Positions 33,954 to 43,235 of a stretch of 64,000 nt of DNA are shown in pieces. Each line of letters starts with the position of its first letter. The stretch's first letter is position 1. Origin of the DNA: an archaeon (GTDB lineage: Archaea; Nanobdellota; Nanobdellia; Woesearchaeales; GW2011-AR15); NCBI GenBank assembly GCA_018657065.1, contig JABHXU010000020.1, forward strand, positions 1 to 64,000. The letters run 5' to 3'. The notes below the pieces were generated by a model, which saw only the letters and a program-made list of their open reading frames with translations, had not been told where the DNA came from and did no database searches. The position numbers and the translations under genes were made by a program.

Positions 33954-35069
33954 ATGACATTATTCAAAAAAAGAATTGAAAGAGTACTTAATGTTAATAC
34001 ACTTTATCCTAAACTAATAACTCCTTCATTTATATTAAAAAATTCAATTTTGTTTCCTTTTCATTATTTAGTTAAAAACAATGGATCTGCTCCTCCTATT
34101 TTAGGAATGGATCTTAAGTTAACAAGAAGATGCAATGGAAAGTGTGAATTTTGTCTTACTGAAACAAATAATTGTTTTAATAAAAATGAGATCACTACAA
34201 AAAATATTACTGATTTTATTTATTCTTTTAAAAAACAAAAAATTGCATTTTTTATTACTGGTGGAGAACCGTTTTTAAGAAAAGATCTAAATAAAATTAT
34301 AAAGGCAATACGGTTACAAGGATCTTATTCAGGAATTGTTAGTAATGGTATTTTAATAACTAAAAAAAGAGCTGATGATATAATTCAAGCTGGAATTGAT
34401 ACTGTTTTAATTTCAGTCCATGGTTTAGAAAAATCTCATAATTCAATTTTAAAAATAAAAAATGCATATCAAAAATCTCTAAAATCTATTTCATATTTTA
34501 AGAGAAAAAATGGGCCATATTTAATGATTAATGCAGTTTTAAATAAACATTTATTAAATGAATATAAAGAATTTATAGATACTGCTATTGTCTCAGGAGT
34601 TGATTGGTTAAGGTTTTCAATTCCTTCATTTATTTATCCTAATGAGTATCTTGCAGATAAAAAAGCTACAAAAAAAATTTTTGGAAAATCAATAAAAAAT
34701 GTACAGTGTGTAACAAATGAAAACCCTTTAGGTCAAAATTCTATTCCTAAACTCTTAGCTTTAAAAAAATATATTTCTAAAATTAAAAGTTTAAAAATTT
34801 CTTTTTATCCAAATTTAACTACCAAAGAAATTAAAGACAGAAATAAAATACCATTTACTACAAAAAGAAAATGTATTATTCCTTTTACATCTACATTTAT
34901 TAGCGAAGAAGGTGAAGTATACCCTTGCCAATTTTATTGTCAAAGTATGGGAAATGTAAATACTACAAATTTTAATATAATTTGGAATTCAGCTAAATAT
35001 AAAAAATTTAGAAAAGTAATTAAAAAAAAACTTCTCCCTGGCTGTGCTAGGTGTATTAAGCCTATTTGA
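33954..35069 (+). CDS. Radical SAM protein with C-terminal auxiliary-cluster (SPASM-like) cysteines
   Basis: 371 aa. Residues 1-50 are a basic amphipathic leader. The core starts RRCNGKCEFC (Cys60, Cys64, Cys67), with ITGGEPFLRKDL for SAM binding and SNGILITKKRADD downstream. The C-terminus holds KRCIIPF... EVYPCQFYC... PGCARC, matching a SPASM/twitch cluster set. Such enzymes modify peptides, sugars or nucleotides by H-abstraction. It is placed between two groups of GT-C-like membrane proteins, suggesting action on a lipid-linked glycan. The substrate is unknown. Confidence 0.85.
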   Translation: MTLFKKRIERVLNVNTLYPKLITPSFILKNSILFPFHYLVKNNGSAPPILGMDLKLTRRCNGKCEFCLTETNNCFNKNEITTKNITDFIYSFKKQKIAFFITGGEPFLRKDLNKIIKAIRLQGSYSGIVSNGILITKKRADDIIQAGIDTVLISVHGLEKSHNSILKIKNAYQKSLKSISYFKRKNGPYLMINAVLNKHLLNEYKEFIDTAIVSGVDWLRFSIPSFIYPNEYLADKKATKKIFGKSIKNVQCVTNENPLGQNSIPKLLALKKYISKIKSLKISFYPNLTTKEIKDRNKIPFTTKRKCIIPFTSTFISEEGEVYPCQFYCQSMGNVNTTNFNIIWNSAKYKKFRKVIKKKLLPGCARCIKPI

Positions 35070-35109
35070 ATAAGAAATAATAAAAACTTCATAAATATTT
35101 TAATTTTAA

Positions 35110-36699
35110 ATGAAGAATAAGATTAATAAATTTATTGATGTTCCTCCTAGATTTGATGATTTATCATTCAATAAACAAAGATTCTTAAAACACTGGAAAA
35201 AAATCCAGAAATATCTTGTTATCCTACTTATAATTTTATTATTTATTTCAGTCTACTATTATTTTTTTATTAAAAGTAATAAGTTATATGATTATCACCA
35301 TTATGAATCCTATGCAAACACATTATTAATTAAAAGAACTTTTCAAGAAGGAAATTTTAATGAGCTTGCGTTCTATATCAAATATTCTTTAGCCCATAAA
35401 CTCATTTATTTTCAAAGTCTACCATTTATGTTTTTATTTGGAGAATCACAATTTATCCATACTTATTCAAGATTCTTATTCAATATAACATTGTATATTT
35501 TTCTCTTTTATTCCCTTACAAAACTAATGAAAGCTAAAAAGGCGCTTATCTTAACTTTATTCCTATTTTCTTCTTATTTTTCAATTGAGAGTCTCGCTTC
35601 CCCTTATGTTGATTTAACATTTTTTTTAAGTAATTCATTACTATTTATATACACAAATTTATTCATTAAAAATTATAAAAAACATGGCTTTGGTTTATTT
35701 ATTTCACTAATCTTGGTATTTTTTTCAAAAAGTTCTGCATTATCTTTTATTCCAATTTATTCTTTCTTTATTTTGATTTACATATTTATAAAAAGAAAAA
35801 ACGTGTTTTTTTCCTCAACTAAATTTATTTGTCTTATAATATTAAGTTTTATAATTCTCTTTGGGATTGGATATTTATTTAGTCCAAAATCCTTAAGCTT
35901 TGATATATCTAGAATAACTGCTCGAACTATTGAAGGTCAAAAAGGTATGAACTTACTAAATACTATAATAAATTCTTTTGTGATCATGGCAAATAAAGGT
36001 ATAAAAATAAATCTATTTTTTTTGAATAAATTTAGATTTATGTGGTATTCCATTATTGCTTATTTATCTCAATTTTATTTTATTAAGAAAAAAAAATGGT
36101 TTTGGTTATACTTATTTATGATCTCAGAATTATATTTGATTTTTTTGTTTAATATTTTGGGAGTTGGTGGAGAATTTAGATATGCACTTCAATTTTATTT
36201 TATTTATTTATTTGCTTTTTTTGAAATTATTTTTGACTCCTTATCTAAATTAAAGGTTTCTTTTTCATTTATGGTTATTTTATGTTTGGTTTTGATGTCA
36301 ATTAATTTGGCTTCATTAAATAATACATATTTTAATCCATCATTTAGTGTAAACACCAAGCTTACTGAAGAAATTAATTCTCAAATACTTAATCAACTCC
36401 CTGAAAATTCAACAATCTTTATGTGTGATTATTATGCAGGTCTTTGTGAGAAACAAGGACTTAGTAGATTTTATTATGGATTTAGTGAAATAAGTGATGG
36501 AAATAATTTCAATCAAAATCTATCTCTTAAAGATGCAGATTCTCGTTTTCGTGTTCGAATTCACGCCAATTTAAATGAATCTGATTATGTTGTATGCACT
36601 GAAGATTGTCAAAATATTTCATTGAATAAGTTTAAATTAATTCAAAATACATCAATTAGATATCAAACTGTTTATGTTTTCAAAAGAATTTTACATTAA
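35110..36699 (+). CDS. GT-C-like polytopic membrane protein (family B, copy 1)
   Basis: 529 aa, with one early helix (residues ~37-57), a first loop with acidic and aromatic residues (NKLYDYHHYESYANTLLIKR), about nine further helices and a C-terminal soluble domain ending VYVFKR. It is the first of three tandem paralogues; copies 1 and 2 are the closest (shared YDYHHYE-x-YANTLLI, LFGESQ, TYSRFLFN). The layout fits polyprenyl-phosphate-sugar glycosyltransferases, but no signature proves it. Confidence 0.68.
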   Translation: MKNKINKFIDVPPRFDDLSFNKQRFLKHWKKIQKYLVILLIILLFISVYYYFFIKSNKLYDYHHYESYANTLLIKRTFQEGNFNELAFYIKYSLAHKLIYFQSLPFMFLFGESQFIHTYSRFLFNITLYIFLFYSLTKLMKAKKALILTLFLFSSYFSIESLASPYVDLTFFLSNSLLFIYTNLFIKNYKKHGFGLFISLILVFFSKSSALSFIPIYSFFILIYIFIKRKNVFFSSTKFICLIILSFIILFGIGYLFSPKSLSFDISRITARTIEGQKGMNLLNTIINSFVIMANKGIKINLFFLNKFRFMWYSIIAYLSQFYFIKKKKWFWLYLFMISELYLIFLFNILGVGGEFRYALQFYFIYLFAFFEIIFDSLSKLKVSFSFMVILCLVLMSINLASLNNTYFNPSFSVNTKLTEEINSQILNQLPENSTIFMCDYYAGLCEKQGLSRFYYGFSEISDGNNFNQNLSLKDADSRFRVRIHANLNESDYVVCTEDCQNISLNKFKLIQNTSIRYQTVYVFKRILH

Positions 36700-36784
36700 A
36701 TTAATTCTAAATTTATTACTCACTGCAAATACCTAATTCCTCCAATGCAAAATAATAAAAACTCTACAATTATTGAGTATTCTA

Positions 36785-38380
36785 ATGAATAGTTCAAAAA
36801 GTGTTTTGTCCGAATCACCTCCATCATATGATTTAATCAATCAAAAAAAGAGGATTAGAAAAAAAGAATGGATTGTATTAAAAAAGTATTTTCTACTTCT
36901 TTTTATCATATTTATGTTTTTATCAATATTCTATTTTATTTTCATGAGTAATAATAAATTATATGATTACCATCATTATGAACAATATGCAAATACTCTA
37001 TTAATACTAAAAGCTTTAAAACAAATGAAATTTGAAAAATTTGTTTTATTTATTAAATTTTCATTATCAAATAAAATTATGTTTCTTCAAAGTATTCCAT
37101 TTATGTTAATTTTTGGAGAATCTCAACTTAGTTATACATATTCCAGATTTTTATTTAACTTATTCTTATACGGAATTCTTTTTTATTCATTAACTAAAAT
37201 AATGAAACGAAAAAAAGCATTTATTCTTACTTTATTTTTATGTTTTAGTTATTTTTCAATTGAAACCTTGGCATCATCATATATTGACCTAACTTTTTTT
37301 TTGAGTAGTTCTATTTTTTTTATTTACACTTATTTATTTTCCAAAAATTACAAAACTTATAATTTGGAACTTTTTATATCTACAGTGTTGGTTTTCTTTT
37401 CAAAAAGTACTGCAATTGCATTTATTCCTTTCTTTACTTTTTTTATGATACTTTATTTTATTCAAAGAAGAGAAACACCTATTAAATTTTCAGTGAGGTT
37501 TATATGTATTATAGTTCTAAGTTTCTTTGTTTTATTTGCAGTGGGATATTTTTTTAGCATTGACGGACTTAGTCATGATATAGCTAGTACAACTCAATGG
37601 ACACTCAAAACAAATAATAAAAAAGGAATAATTAACTTAGTTTCAAACTCAATATTAGTGATGATATCTAAAGATATCAAACCAAATATTTTTTTCATTG
37701 AAAAATTCAGATTTGGATGGTTAGTGTTTATAACTTATATTTCACAAATATACTTTATTAAAAAAAGAAAATTTTTTTGGATTTATTTGTTCATTATATC
37801 TGAATTTTTTTTAATATTATTATATAACTTTTTAGGAATGAAATTGTCGTATAGATTTCCAATGCAATTTTATTTGATTTATTTATTACCAATTTTTGAA
37901 ATTTTATACTCTTTAATAAAAAAAATTAAAATTCCATTTTCAATAACTGTTCTTTTTTGTTTAATGCTTCTTTTTTCAAATTTATCTTCATTAAAAATAA
38001 ACTCAAGATATCCACATTATAGTATAGATACTGAATTTACTGAAAAAATTCATAATGAGATATTCATTAATTTTCCCTCTGAATCAAAAGTTTTTATTTG
38101 TAACTACTACAATCAGGAATGTGGAAATATAGGGATTGGAAGAAGATATGCTGGATTTAGTGAAATAAGTGACGGTATATTTTATGATAAAAGCTTAAAA
38201 TTAAATGAATCAGACAACAGATTTAAACTTAGAGTACACTCAAAACTAAATGAATCAGATTTTGTAATTTGTAGCTATAATTGTAACGATTATGAATTGT
38301 CTGACTTTAAATATATAAACACAAAAAAAATTGTTGATGAGGAAGTTCATATTTATAAAAGAGAATCTCATTTAATTTAA
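36785..38380 (+). CDS. GT-C-like polytopic membrane protein (family B, copy 2)
   Basis: 531 aa from the ATG at 36785 (a TTG at 36773 is also in frame). Same architecture and many identical segments as copy 1: YDYHHYEQYANTLLI, FLFGES/IFGESQ, TYSRFLFN, and a closing ESDFVICS block matching ESDYVVCT. Copy 3 begins one base after its stop. It is a duplicated enzyme with probably a different sugar or acceptor preference. Confidence 0.68.
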   Translation: MNSSKSVLSESPPSYDLINQKKRIRKKEWIVLKKYFLLLFIIFMFLSIFYFIFMSNNKLYDYHHYEQYANTLLILKALKQMKFEKFVLFIKFSLSNKIMFLQSIPFMLIFGESQLSYTYSRFLFNLFLYGILFYSLTKIMKRKKAFILTLFLCFSYFSIETLASSYIDLTFFLSSSIFFIYTYLFSKNYKTYNLELFISTVLVFFSKSTAIAFIPFFTFFMILYFIQRRETPIKFSVRFICIIVLSFFVLFAVGYFFSIDGLSHDIASTTQWTLKTNNKKGIINLVSNSILVMISKDIKPNIFFIEKFRFGWLVFITYISQIYFIKKRKFFWIYLFIISEFFLILLYNFLGMKLSYRFPMQFYLIYLLPIFEILYSLIKKIKIPFSITVLFCLMLLFSNLSSLKINSRYPHYSIDTEFTEKIHNEIFINFPSESKVFICNYYNQECGNIGIGRRYAGFSEISDGIFYDKSLKLNESDNRFKLRVHSKLNESDFVICSYNCNDYELSDFKYINTKKIVDEEVHIYKRESHLI

Positions 38381-38381
38381 A

Positions 38382-39914
38382 ATGTCAAAAAGTAAACATA
38401 AAGATTTTACAACATATCTAATCTTACTAATTTTAATTTTAAGTTTAGTTGCCCTAGTTTATTTTTTTTTAATTGATGATGTTAGACTTCATAACATGTC
38501 TCAATATGATTATTATGGACGAACAGTTATGCTTACAAAAACACTCAAAGAAGGAAATATGAATCTTTTTTTACCTATATTTCGAGATTACATAGGCAAT
38601 GAAATAATTTTTTTTAGATCCTTTCCTTTAATGCTTTTTTTTGGAAATTCATACTTTGTTTATAGTTTTTCAAACATTATTTTTAATCTTGGATTAATGC
38701 TATTTTTGTATATAGTGTTAAACAAAATAATGTTACCTCAAAGAGCTTTTTTTATAACCCTTGTTCTACTATTTAGTCACTTTTTTTTAGAATTATTATT
38801 TTCACCTTATGCTGATTTAAACTTCTTTATTCTTAGTTCAATTTTCTTTGTTTATTTATCACATCTTCATAAAAAACCAAAAGAAAAACATTTTACTCTG
38901 ATTTTTATTGTTTTTTTAATGTTTTTATCTAGAAATATTTCTTATTTGTTAATTCCATTAATTAGCTTTTTTTATATAATGTTTACTTTTATTTCTAATT
39001 TTAAAAAAAGAAAATATCTCTTGAAATATATTTTTCTTATTTGTTTAGGTTTTTTAATTTTTTTTGGACTAATTTTTTCTTTTAATCCAAATTATCTAGC
39101 TAAAGATCTTTCAATTCAAACCGATCAAATTCTTAAAACCGGTTTATTTTCAAAATTAGTAAAAGTAGTTTCAACATCAGTAAGCGCAATTAAAAATAAT
39201 GGAATACTAATTAATAATTTTATTTTTGCAAAATTTTATTTTCCTGAATCATTTAATAGTACCATGATTTTTTTAGGTTGTATTTATTTATCTCAGTTTT
39301 ATTTTTTATTTAAAAAAAAACGTAGGTTTTGGTTTATTTTATTTATTGCAACTGAACTAATCTCTCTTATATATTACAACATAATTAATTTAGGATTAGA
39401 TATTAGATTCCATCTACCATTCTATTTTATTTATTTATTCCCAATAATTGATATGATATATGACTTAATATCTAAACATAAAAAACATGTTTTATTTCTT
39501 TTTATTTTTCTAATACTTTTACTTTCAACAAATATAGTTCGTCTTTCAAAAAATCTTCCTTATAACCCTGTATTTAGTCAAATCGAGTCACATTATACTG
39601 AAGTAATAAATGATAAATTTTTTTCAATATTACCAATTGGATCTAATGTATATATTAAAGAATTATACAGAAAAGAAAATGATTTTGAAAAAAATATAAA
39701 ATATGGAGGTAGAATATATTTTTTTGATAAAAAGTTCTTTGACATTATAGATATTTCAAAAGTTCATCCAAGATTTAGAGTAAATCTTATTGAAAATATT
39801 TCTAATGCAGATTATATTGTTTGTTCTAGATGTTCTATGATAAAAAATAAAGAAGAAAATTTAATATTAAGAGATAAAATTAATGATTACAATGTATATT
39901 TGTATATGACTTAG
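38382..39914 (+). CDS. GT-C-like polytopic membrane protein (family B, copy 3)
   Basis: 510 aa, more divergent from copies 1 and 2. It keeps the helix pattern and the first loop (HNMSQYDYYGRTVMLTKTLK, LFFGNSYFVYSF, NIIFNLGL). The C-terminal block HPRFRVNLIENISNADYIVC corresponds to the NRFKLRVHSKLNESDFVIC block of copy 2. It starts one base after copy 2 and overlaps the convergent gene at 39911 by 4 bases. Confidence 0.66.
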   Translation: MSKSKHKDFTTYLILLILILSLVALVYFFLIDDVRLHNMSQYDYYGRTVMLTKTLKEGNMNLFLPIFRDYIGNEIIFFRSFPLMLFFGNSYFVYSFSNIIFNLGLMLFLYIVLNKIMLPQRAFFITLVLLFSHFFLELLFSPYADLNFFILSSIFFVYLSHLHKKPKEKHFTLIFIVFLMFLSRNISYLLIPLISFFYIMFTFISNFKKRKYLLKYIFLICLGFLIFFGLIFSFNPNYLAKDLSIQTDQILKTGLFSKLVKVVSTSVSAIKNNGILINNFIFAKFYFPESFNSTMIFLGCIYLSQFYFLFKKKRRFWFILFIATELISLIYYNIINLGLDIRFHLPFYFIYLFPIIDMIYDLISKHKKHVLFLFIFLILLLSTNIVRLSKNLPYNPVFSQIESHYTEVINDKFFSILPIGSNVYIKELYRKENDFEKNIKYGGRIYFFDKKFFDIIDISKVHPRFRVNLIENISNADYIVCSRCSMIKNKEENLILRDKINDYNVYLYMT

Positions 39915-41776
39915 TTTTTTGCATAAACTGCTATTTTAGTCTTATAACACTCTTCTTGACAAAAAAATGGATTTTCAAAATCAAATATTTTACTAAATTG
40001 TGAATCTTCTTTTTTTATTAATTGATCTAATAAAAGAAAATTATCATAGTAATTTTTATTCACCTTCCAATAAATTGTTTCATATTTCCCAATTGGTAAC
40101 AAAATAATATCAAAGTTTAATAAATATTCTGTACCATTAATTCCTATTTTATTTGATTCATTCAATACTAACAAAAAATTAAATTTCTGAGGTTCGTATA
40201 AAGTTTGTATATCCCAAGTTAAATTATTTAAAAGTGCATAATGATCTAAATTAATTTTGTTCATATAATCATCAAAAAGTAAAACTAAAATTTTTGTTGT
40301 TGAATTTTTTTGTGTTAATTCTTTTAGTTTTTCAAACCCAGATATAATTGTATTTGAATTTGAATATAAAGTCAATAAATTTGAGTCATGATGAAAATTA
40401 TCTTTAGGAAGTAATGTTATCTTTTCAGGTACAAAAAAACAAGGTGCCAAGCTTGGTTTTAATTTAATTAAAGAATCCTCATAAATTATTTTGCTCATCA
40501 ATGAATCATTTGATATTGGAATTACCAAAAAAAATGCATGAATAATTAAAAATACGAGTACTATTTTTTGAAGTTTTAAATCAATATTTTCTGTTAATCT
40601 TGCAAATAATATAGCTAGAGGTATTAAAACTAAAATATTAAACCATGAACCTTGCATTGGTAAAAGAGCATAAGAAATAAATCCAAAAAAAAATATAAAC
40701 AAAATAAATATACTGCTTCGAATAATTTTTCTTTTTTTCTTAAACAAAATAACATTAATCACAATGAGTGATAAAATTAGTAAAGATAAAATAAATCCAA
40801 TTTGATTAAGAACTAAATTTTTTAAATAACAAGTTATATTAGGTCCAATAATATCATTTAATGCCTGTGGTCCAAAATAGTTTGCAAAAAAACCTTTAAT
40901 TTTAAAAAAATACCAAGGACCTGATATTGCCATTATAATAGAAACAAAAGAGAAAAAATTTGAAAACTTTGAGTCATTGGGTTTTAATACTATATATGAT
41001 AGTCCCATATAAAGCCAAATTAAAATTAATATTTCAAATAAAACACTTGAAGTAATCACCGTTTTAATATCTCTATAAATTAATTTAAAAACTGTTAATA
41101 TCAATAAAATTAAGACTAATTTAAAAATAGTGTTTTTTGAATATAATTCTTTAATACTAAAAAATAAATGCTTAAAATTTATAATCAAAAAATAAATTAT
41201 TGGAGCAATTAAAAAAAGTATTGATGTATACCTAGTAAGTATTGATAAACTAAATACAATCCCATAAAATATACTAAATTTATGATCTGAAAAATTTTTT
41301 GATTTAATAAAAAAATATAATCCTAAACTAAATAATGATAATGAAATAAAACTATCAAACATTGTTCGAGAAAAAACAATGATTTGAGGAAAGGACACTA
41401 AAAATAATGAAGCAACAAATCCTATTTTTGAATCATATAATTCTTTACAAATATAAAATAAACTTAAAATTAATACAGGAATAAATAATACATTGATTAA
41501 TAATGGAACATTATCATTTACTCCAAATAAAATATAAGAAACATATGTTAAATAAGGAATAAAAGGAGGATAATGTAACTCTTTTGTTACACTAAAAATA
41601 TTATTTTTGTAATTATGTAAATTATGATATAAAAAATCTCCTCCATATACTGAATTTAAATCTTCATGTGATAGAGGTCTAGTATCTTTGATTATCCAAA
41701 ATATGTTAAAAATTGAAAAAACAAGAATAATTACTAATATTCCATATAAATATTTTTTCTCATTATGTTTTTTCAT
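39911..41776 (-). CDS. GT-C-like polytopic membrane protein (family A, copy 2)
   Basis: 621 aa, paralogue of 32208-33899: both share NIFWI-x-x-DTRP-x-S-x-EDL, HYPPFIP-type loops, SRTM-x-D and an SRY/TRY-S-x-L-x-FLIAP segment. About eleven helices precede a soluble C-terminal part with ITLLPKDNFHHDSN. It lies on the opposite strand to its paralogue, downstream of a B12-type radical SAM gene exactly as copy 1 is, so the pair of genes is duplicated in mirror image. Confidence 0.72.
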   Translation of the reverse strand: MKKHNEKKYLYGILVIILVFSIFNIFWIIKDTRPLSHEDLNSVYGGDFLYHNLHNYKNNIFSVTKELHYPPFIPYLTYVSYILFGVNDNVPLLINVLFIPVLILSLFYICKELYDSKIGFVASLFLVSFPQIIVFSRTMFDSFISLSLFSLGLYFFIKSKNFSDHKFSIFYGIVFSLSILTRYTSILFLIAPIIYFLIINFKHLFFSIKELYSKNTIFKLVLILLILTVFKLIYRDIKTVITSSVLFEILILIWLYMGLSYIVLKPNDSKFSNFFSFVSIIMAISGPWYFFKIKGFFANYFGPQALNDIIGPNITCYLKNLVLNQIGFILSLLILSLIVINVILFKKKRKIIRSSIFILFIFFFGFISYALLPMQGSWFNILVLIPLAILFARLTENIDLKLQKIVLVFLIIHAFFLVIPISNDSLMSKIIYEDSLIKLKPSLAPCFFVPEKITLLPKDNFHHDSNLLTLYSNSNTIISGFEKLKELTQKNSTTKILVLLFDDYMNKINLDHYALLNNLTWDIQTLYEPQKFNFLLVLNESNKIGINGTEYLLNFDIILLPIGKYETIYWKVNKNYYDNFLLLDQLIKKEDSQFSKIFDFENPFFCQEECYKTKIAVYAKN

Positions 41777-41781
41777 CTTTT

Positions 41782-43188
41782 TTAATTTATAATCATACTA
41801 ATTCCAGCTTTTACATATCTTACAAATTCTTTGATTGAATTAATTGATTTAATAATTCTAAAAACTTGAATTGGTCTAAAATAAAACTTCATATATGCTT
41901 TTTTAATATATTTATTTAATATTTCATCACTTAAATTACAATCAAATCTAGGAAGTGCTCTTTCAAATTTTTTGTCTTTTACATATTTTTTCCAATAATC
42001 TTCTCCAAGAGTATTTTTTAAATTTTCATATAATACTGTTCCTGGAAGTGTTGACACTCTATTGTACTGAGCATAATCTAATGGTAAACTTAATGAAAGA
42101 TTTATAGTATTTTCTATTGTGCTTTTAGTTTCTCCTGGATTTCCAAACATAAAGTATCCAAATGCTAAAATTTTATGTTTTTTTGTTAGATGAATTGCTT
42201 TTTTTATTTGAGATATTTTTGTAAATTTTTTAATTTTTTTCAAGATTATTTCATCTCCAGACTCAATTCCAAAATAAATTCTATAACAACCTGCTTTTTT
42301 CATTTCAACCAACATTTCTTCATCTATTGTATCAACTCTAGATCTACAAGACCAAGCAATATTAATATTCCTTTTTTGAATTTCTTTACATATCTCAATT
42401 ACTCTTTTTTTATTTATTGTAAATAAAGGATCAAAGATATCTATCTCCTTTACATGATATTTATTATAGCATTCTTCAATTTCATCAACAACGTTTTTTT
42501 TGCTTCTATACCTAATATCACCTGTTCTTTGTTCACAAAAAATACATTGAAATGTACATCCCCTACTAGACATTAAGATCGTATAATTTTTAAATTTAGA
42601 AATAAATGAATAATATCTTTCCATTGGGAGTAAATTTCTTGCTGGAAAAGCAATAGTATCTAAATCTTTAATTTTATCTCGTTTTTTTGTAATTATAATT
42701 TTTTTATTTTTTCTATAGCAAATACCTTTAATTTCAATTAAAGGTTTTTTATTTTCAATTGAATCAATTAATTCAACAACTGCTTCCTCTGCTTCACCAA
42801 TAATACCAAAATCTATACACTTTTGTGTTAATGTTTCCTTAGGAAATATTCCTAAATGAGCTCCACCAACTATTATGATTACATTTTTACATCTTTCTTT
42901 AAAATATTTTATTATTTCAATTGACTGATGAAACAAATAGGTTGTTATACTAAACATTAAAATTTCTGCTTTAAAGCTCTGAACTTTGGTTACTAAATCA
43001 TTTAAAGATAATTTTGATGCCATTGCATCTAAAAAAATTAAATCATGCCCTGCCTTTTGTAATGCTCCTGCAACGTAAGATAAACTCATATTAGGATAAA
43101 TACCATAATTATCTGCAACTGCCTTAATATTTGGTTGGTTTACCACAGAAACAACACCCATTGCAGGATAAATTAACGCAATTTTCAT
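41782..43188 (-). CDS. Cobalamin-binding-type radical SAM protein
   Basis: 468 aa. B12-binding-like domain at residues ~1-150 (YVAGALQKAGHDLIFLDAM; VIIIVGGAHLGIFP), radical SAM core with SSRGCTFQCIFC (Cys211, Cys215, Cys218) and GIESGDEIILKKIKK plus GNPGETKST. The C-terminal tail (YMKFYFRPIQVFRIIKSINS) matches that of 30770-32170. It precedes GT-C-like 39911 by five bases in the same orientation. Predicted to be a class B radical SAM methylase or rearrangement enzyme acting on a glycan or lipid. Confidence 0.88.
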   Translation of the reverse strand: MKIALIYPAMGVVSVVNQPNIKAVADNYGIYPNMSLSYVAGALQKAGHDLIFLDAMASKLSLNDLVTKVQSFKAEILMFSITTYLFHQSIEIIKYFKERCKNVIIIVGGAHLGIFPKETLTQKCIDFGIIGEAEEAVVELIDSIENKKPLIEIKGICYRKNKKIIITKKRDKIKDLDTIAFPARNLLPMERYYSFISKFKNYTILMSSRGCTFQCIFCEQRTGDIRYRSKKNVVDEIEECYNKYHVKEIDIFDPLFTINKKRVIEICKEIQKRNINIAWSCRSRVDTIDEEMLVEMKKAGCYRIYFGIESGDEIILKKIKKFTKISQIKKAIHLTKKHKILAFGYFMFGNPGETKSTIENTINLSLSLPLDYAQYNRVSTLPGTVLYENLKNTLGEDYWKKYVKDKKFERALPRFDCNLSDEILNKYIKKAYMKFYFRPIQVFRIIKSINSIKEFVRYVKAGISMIIN

Positions 43189-43235
43189 ATATTATACTAA
43201 TCTCTTTTATGTTTAAATTAATTTGGTTTCTAAAT

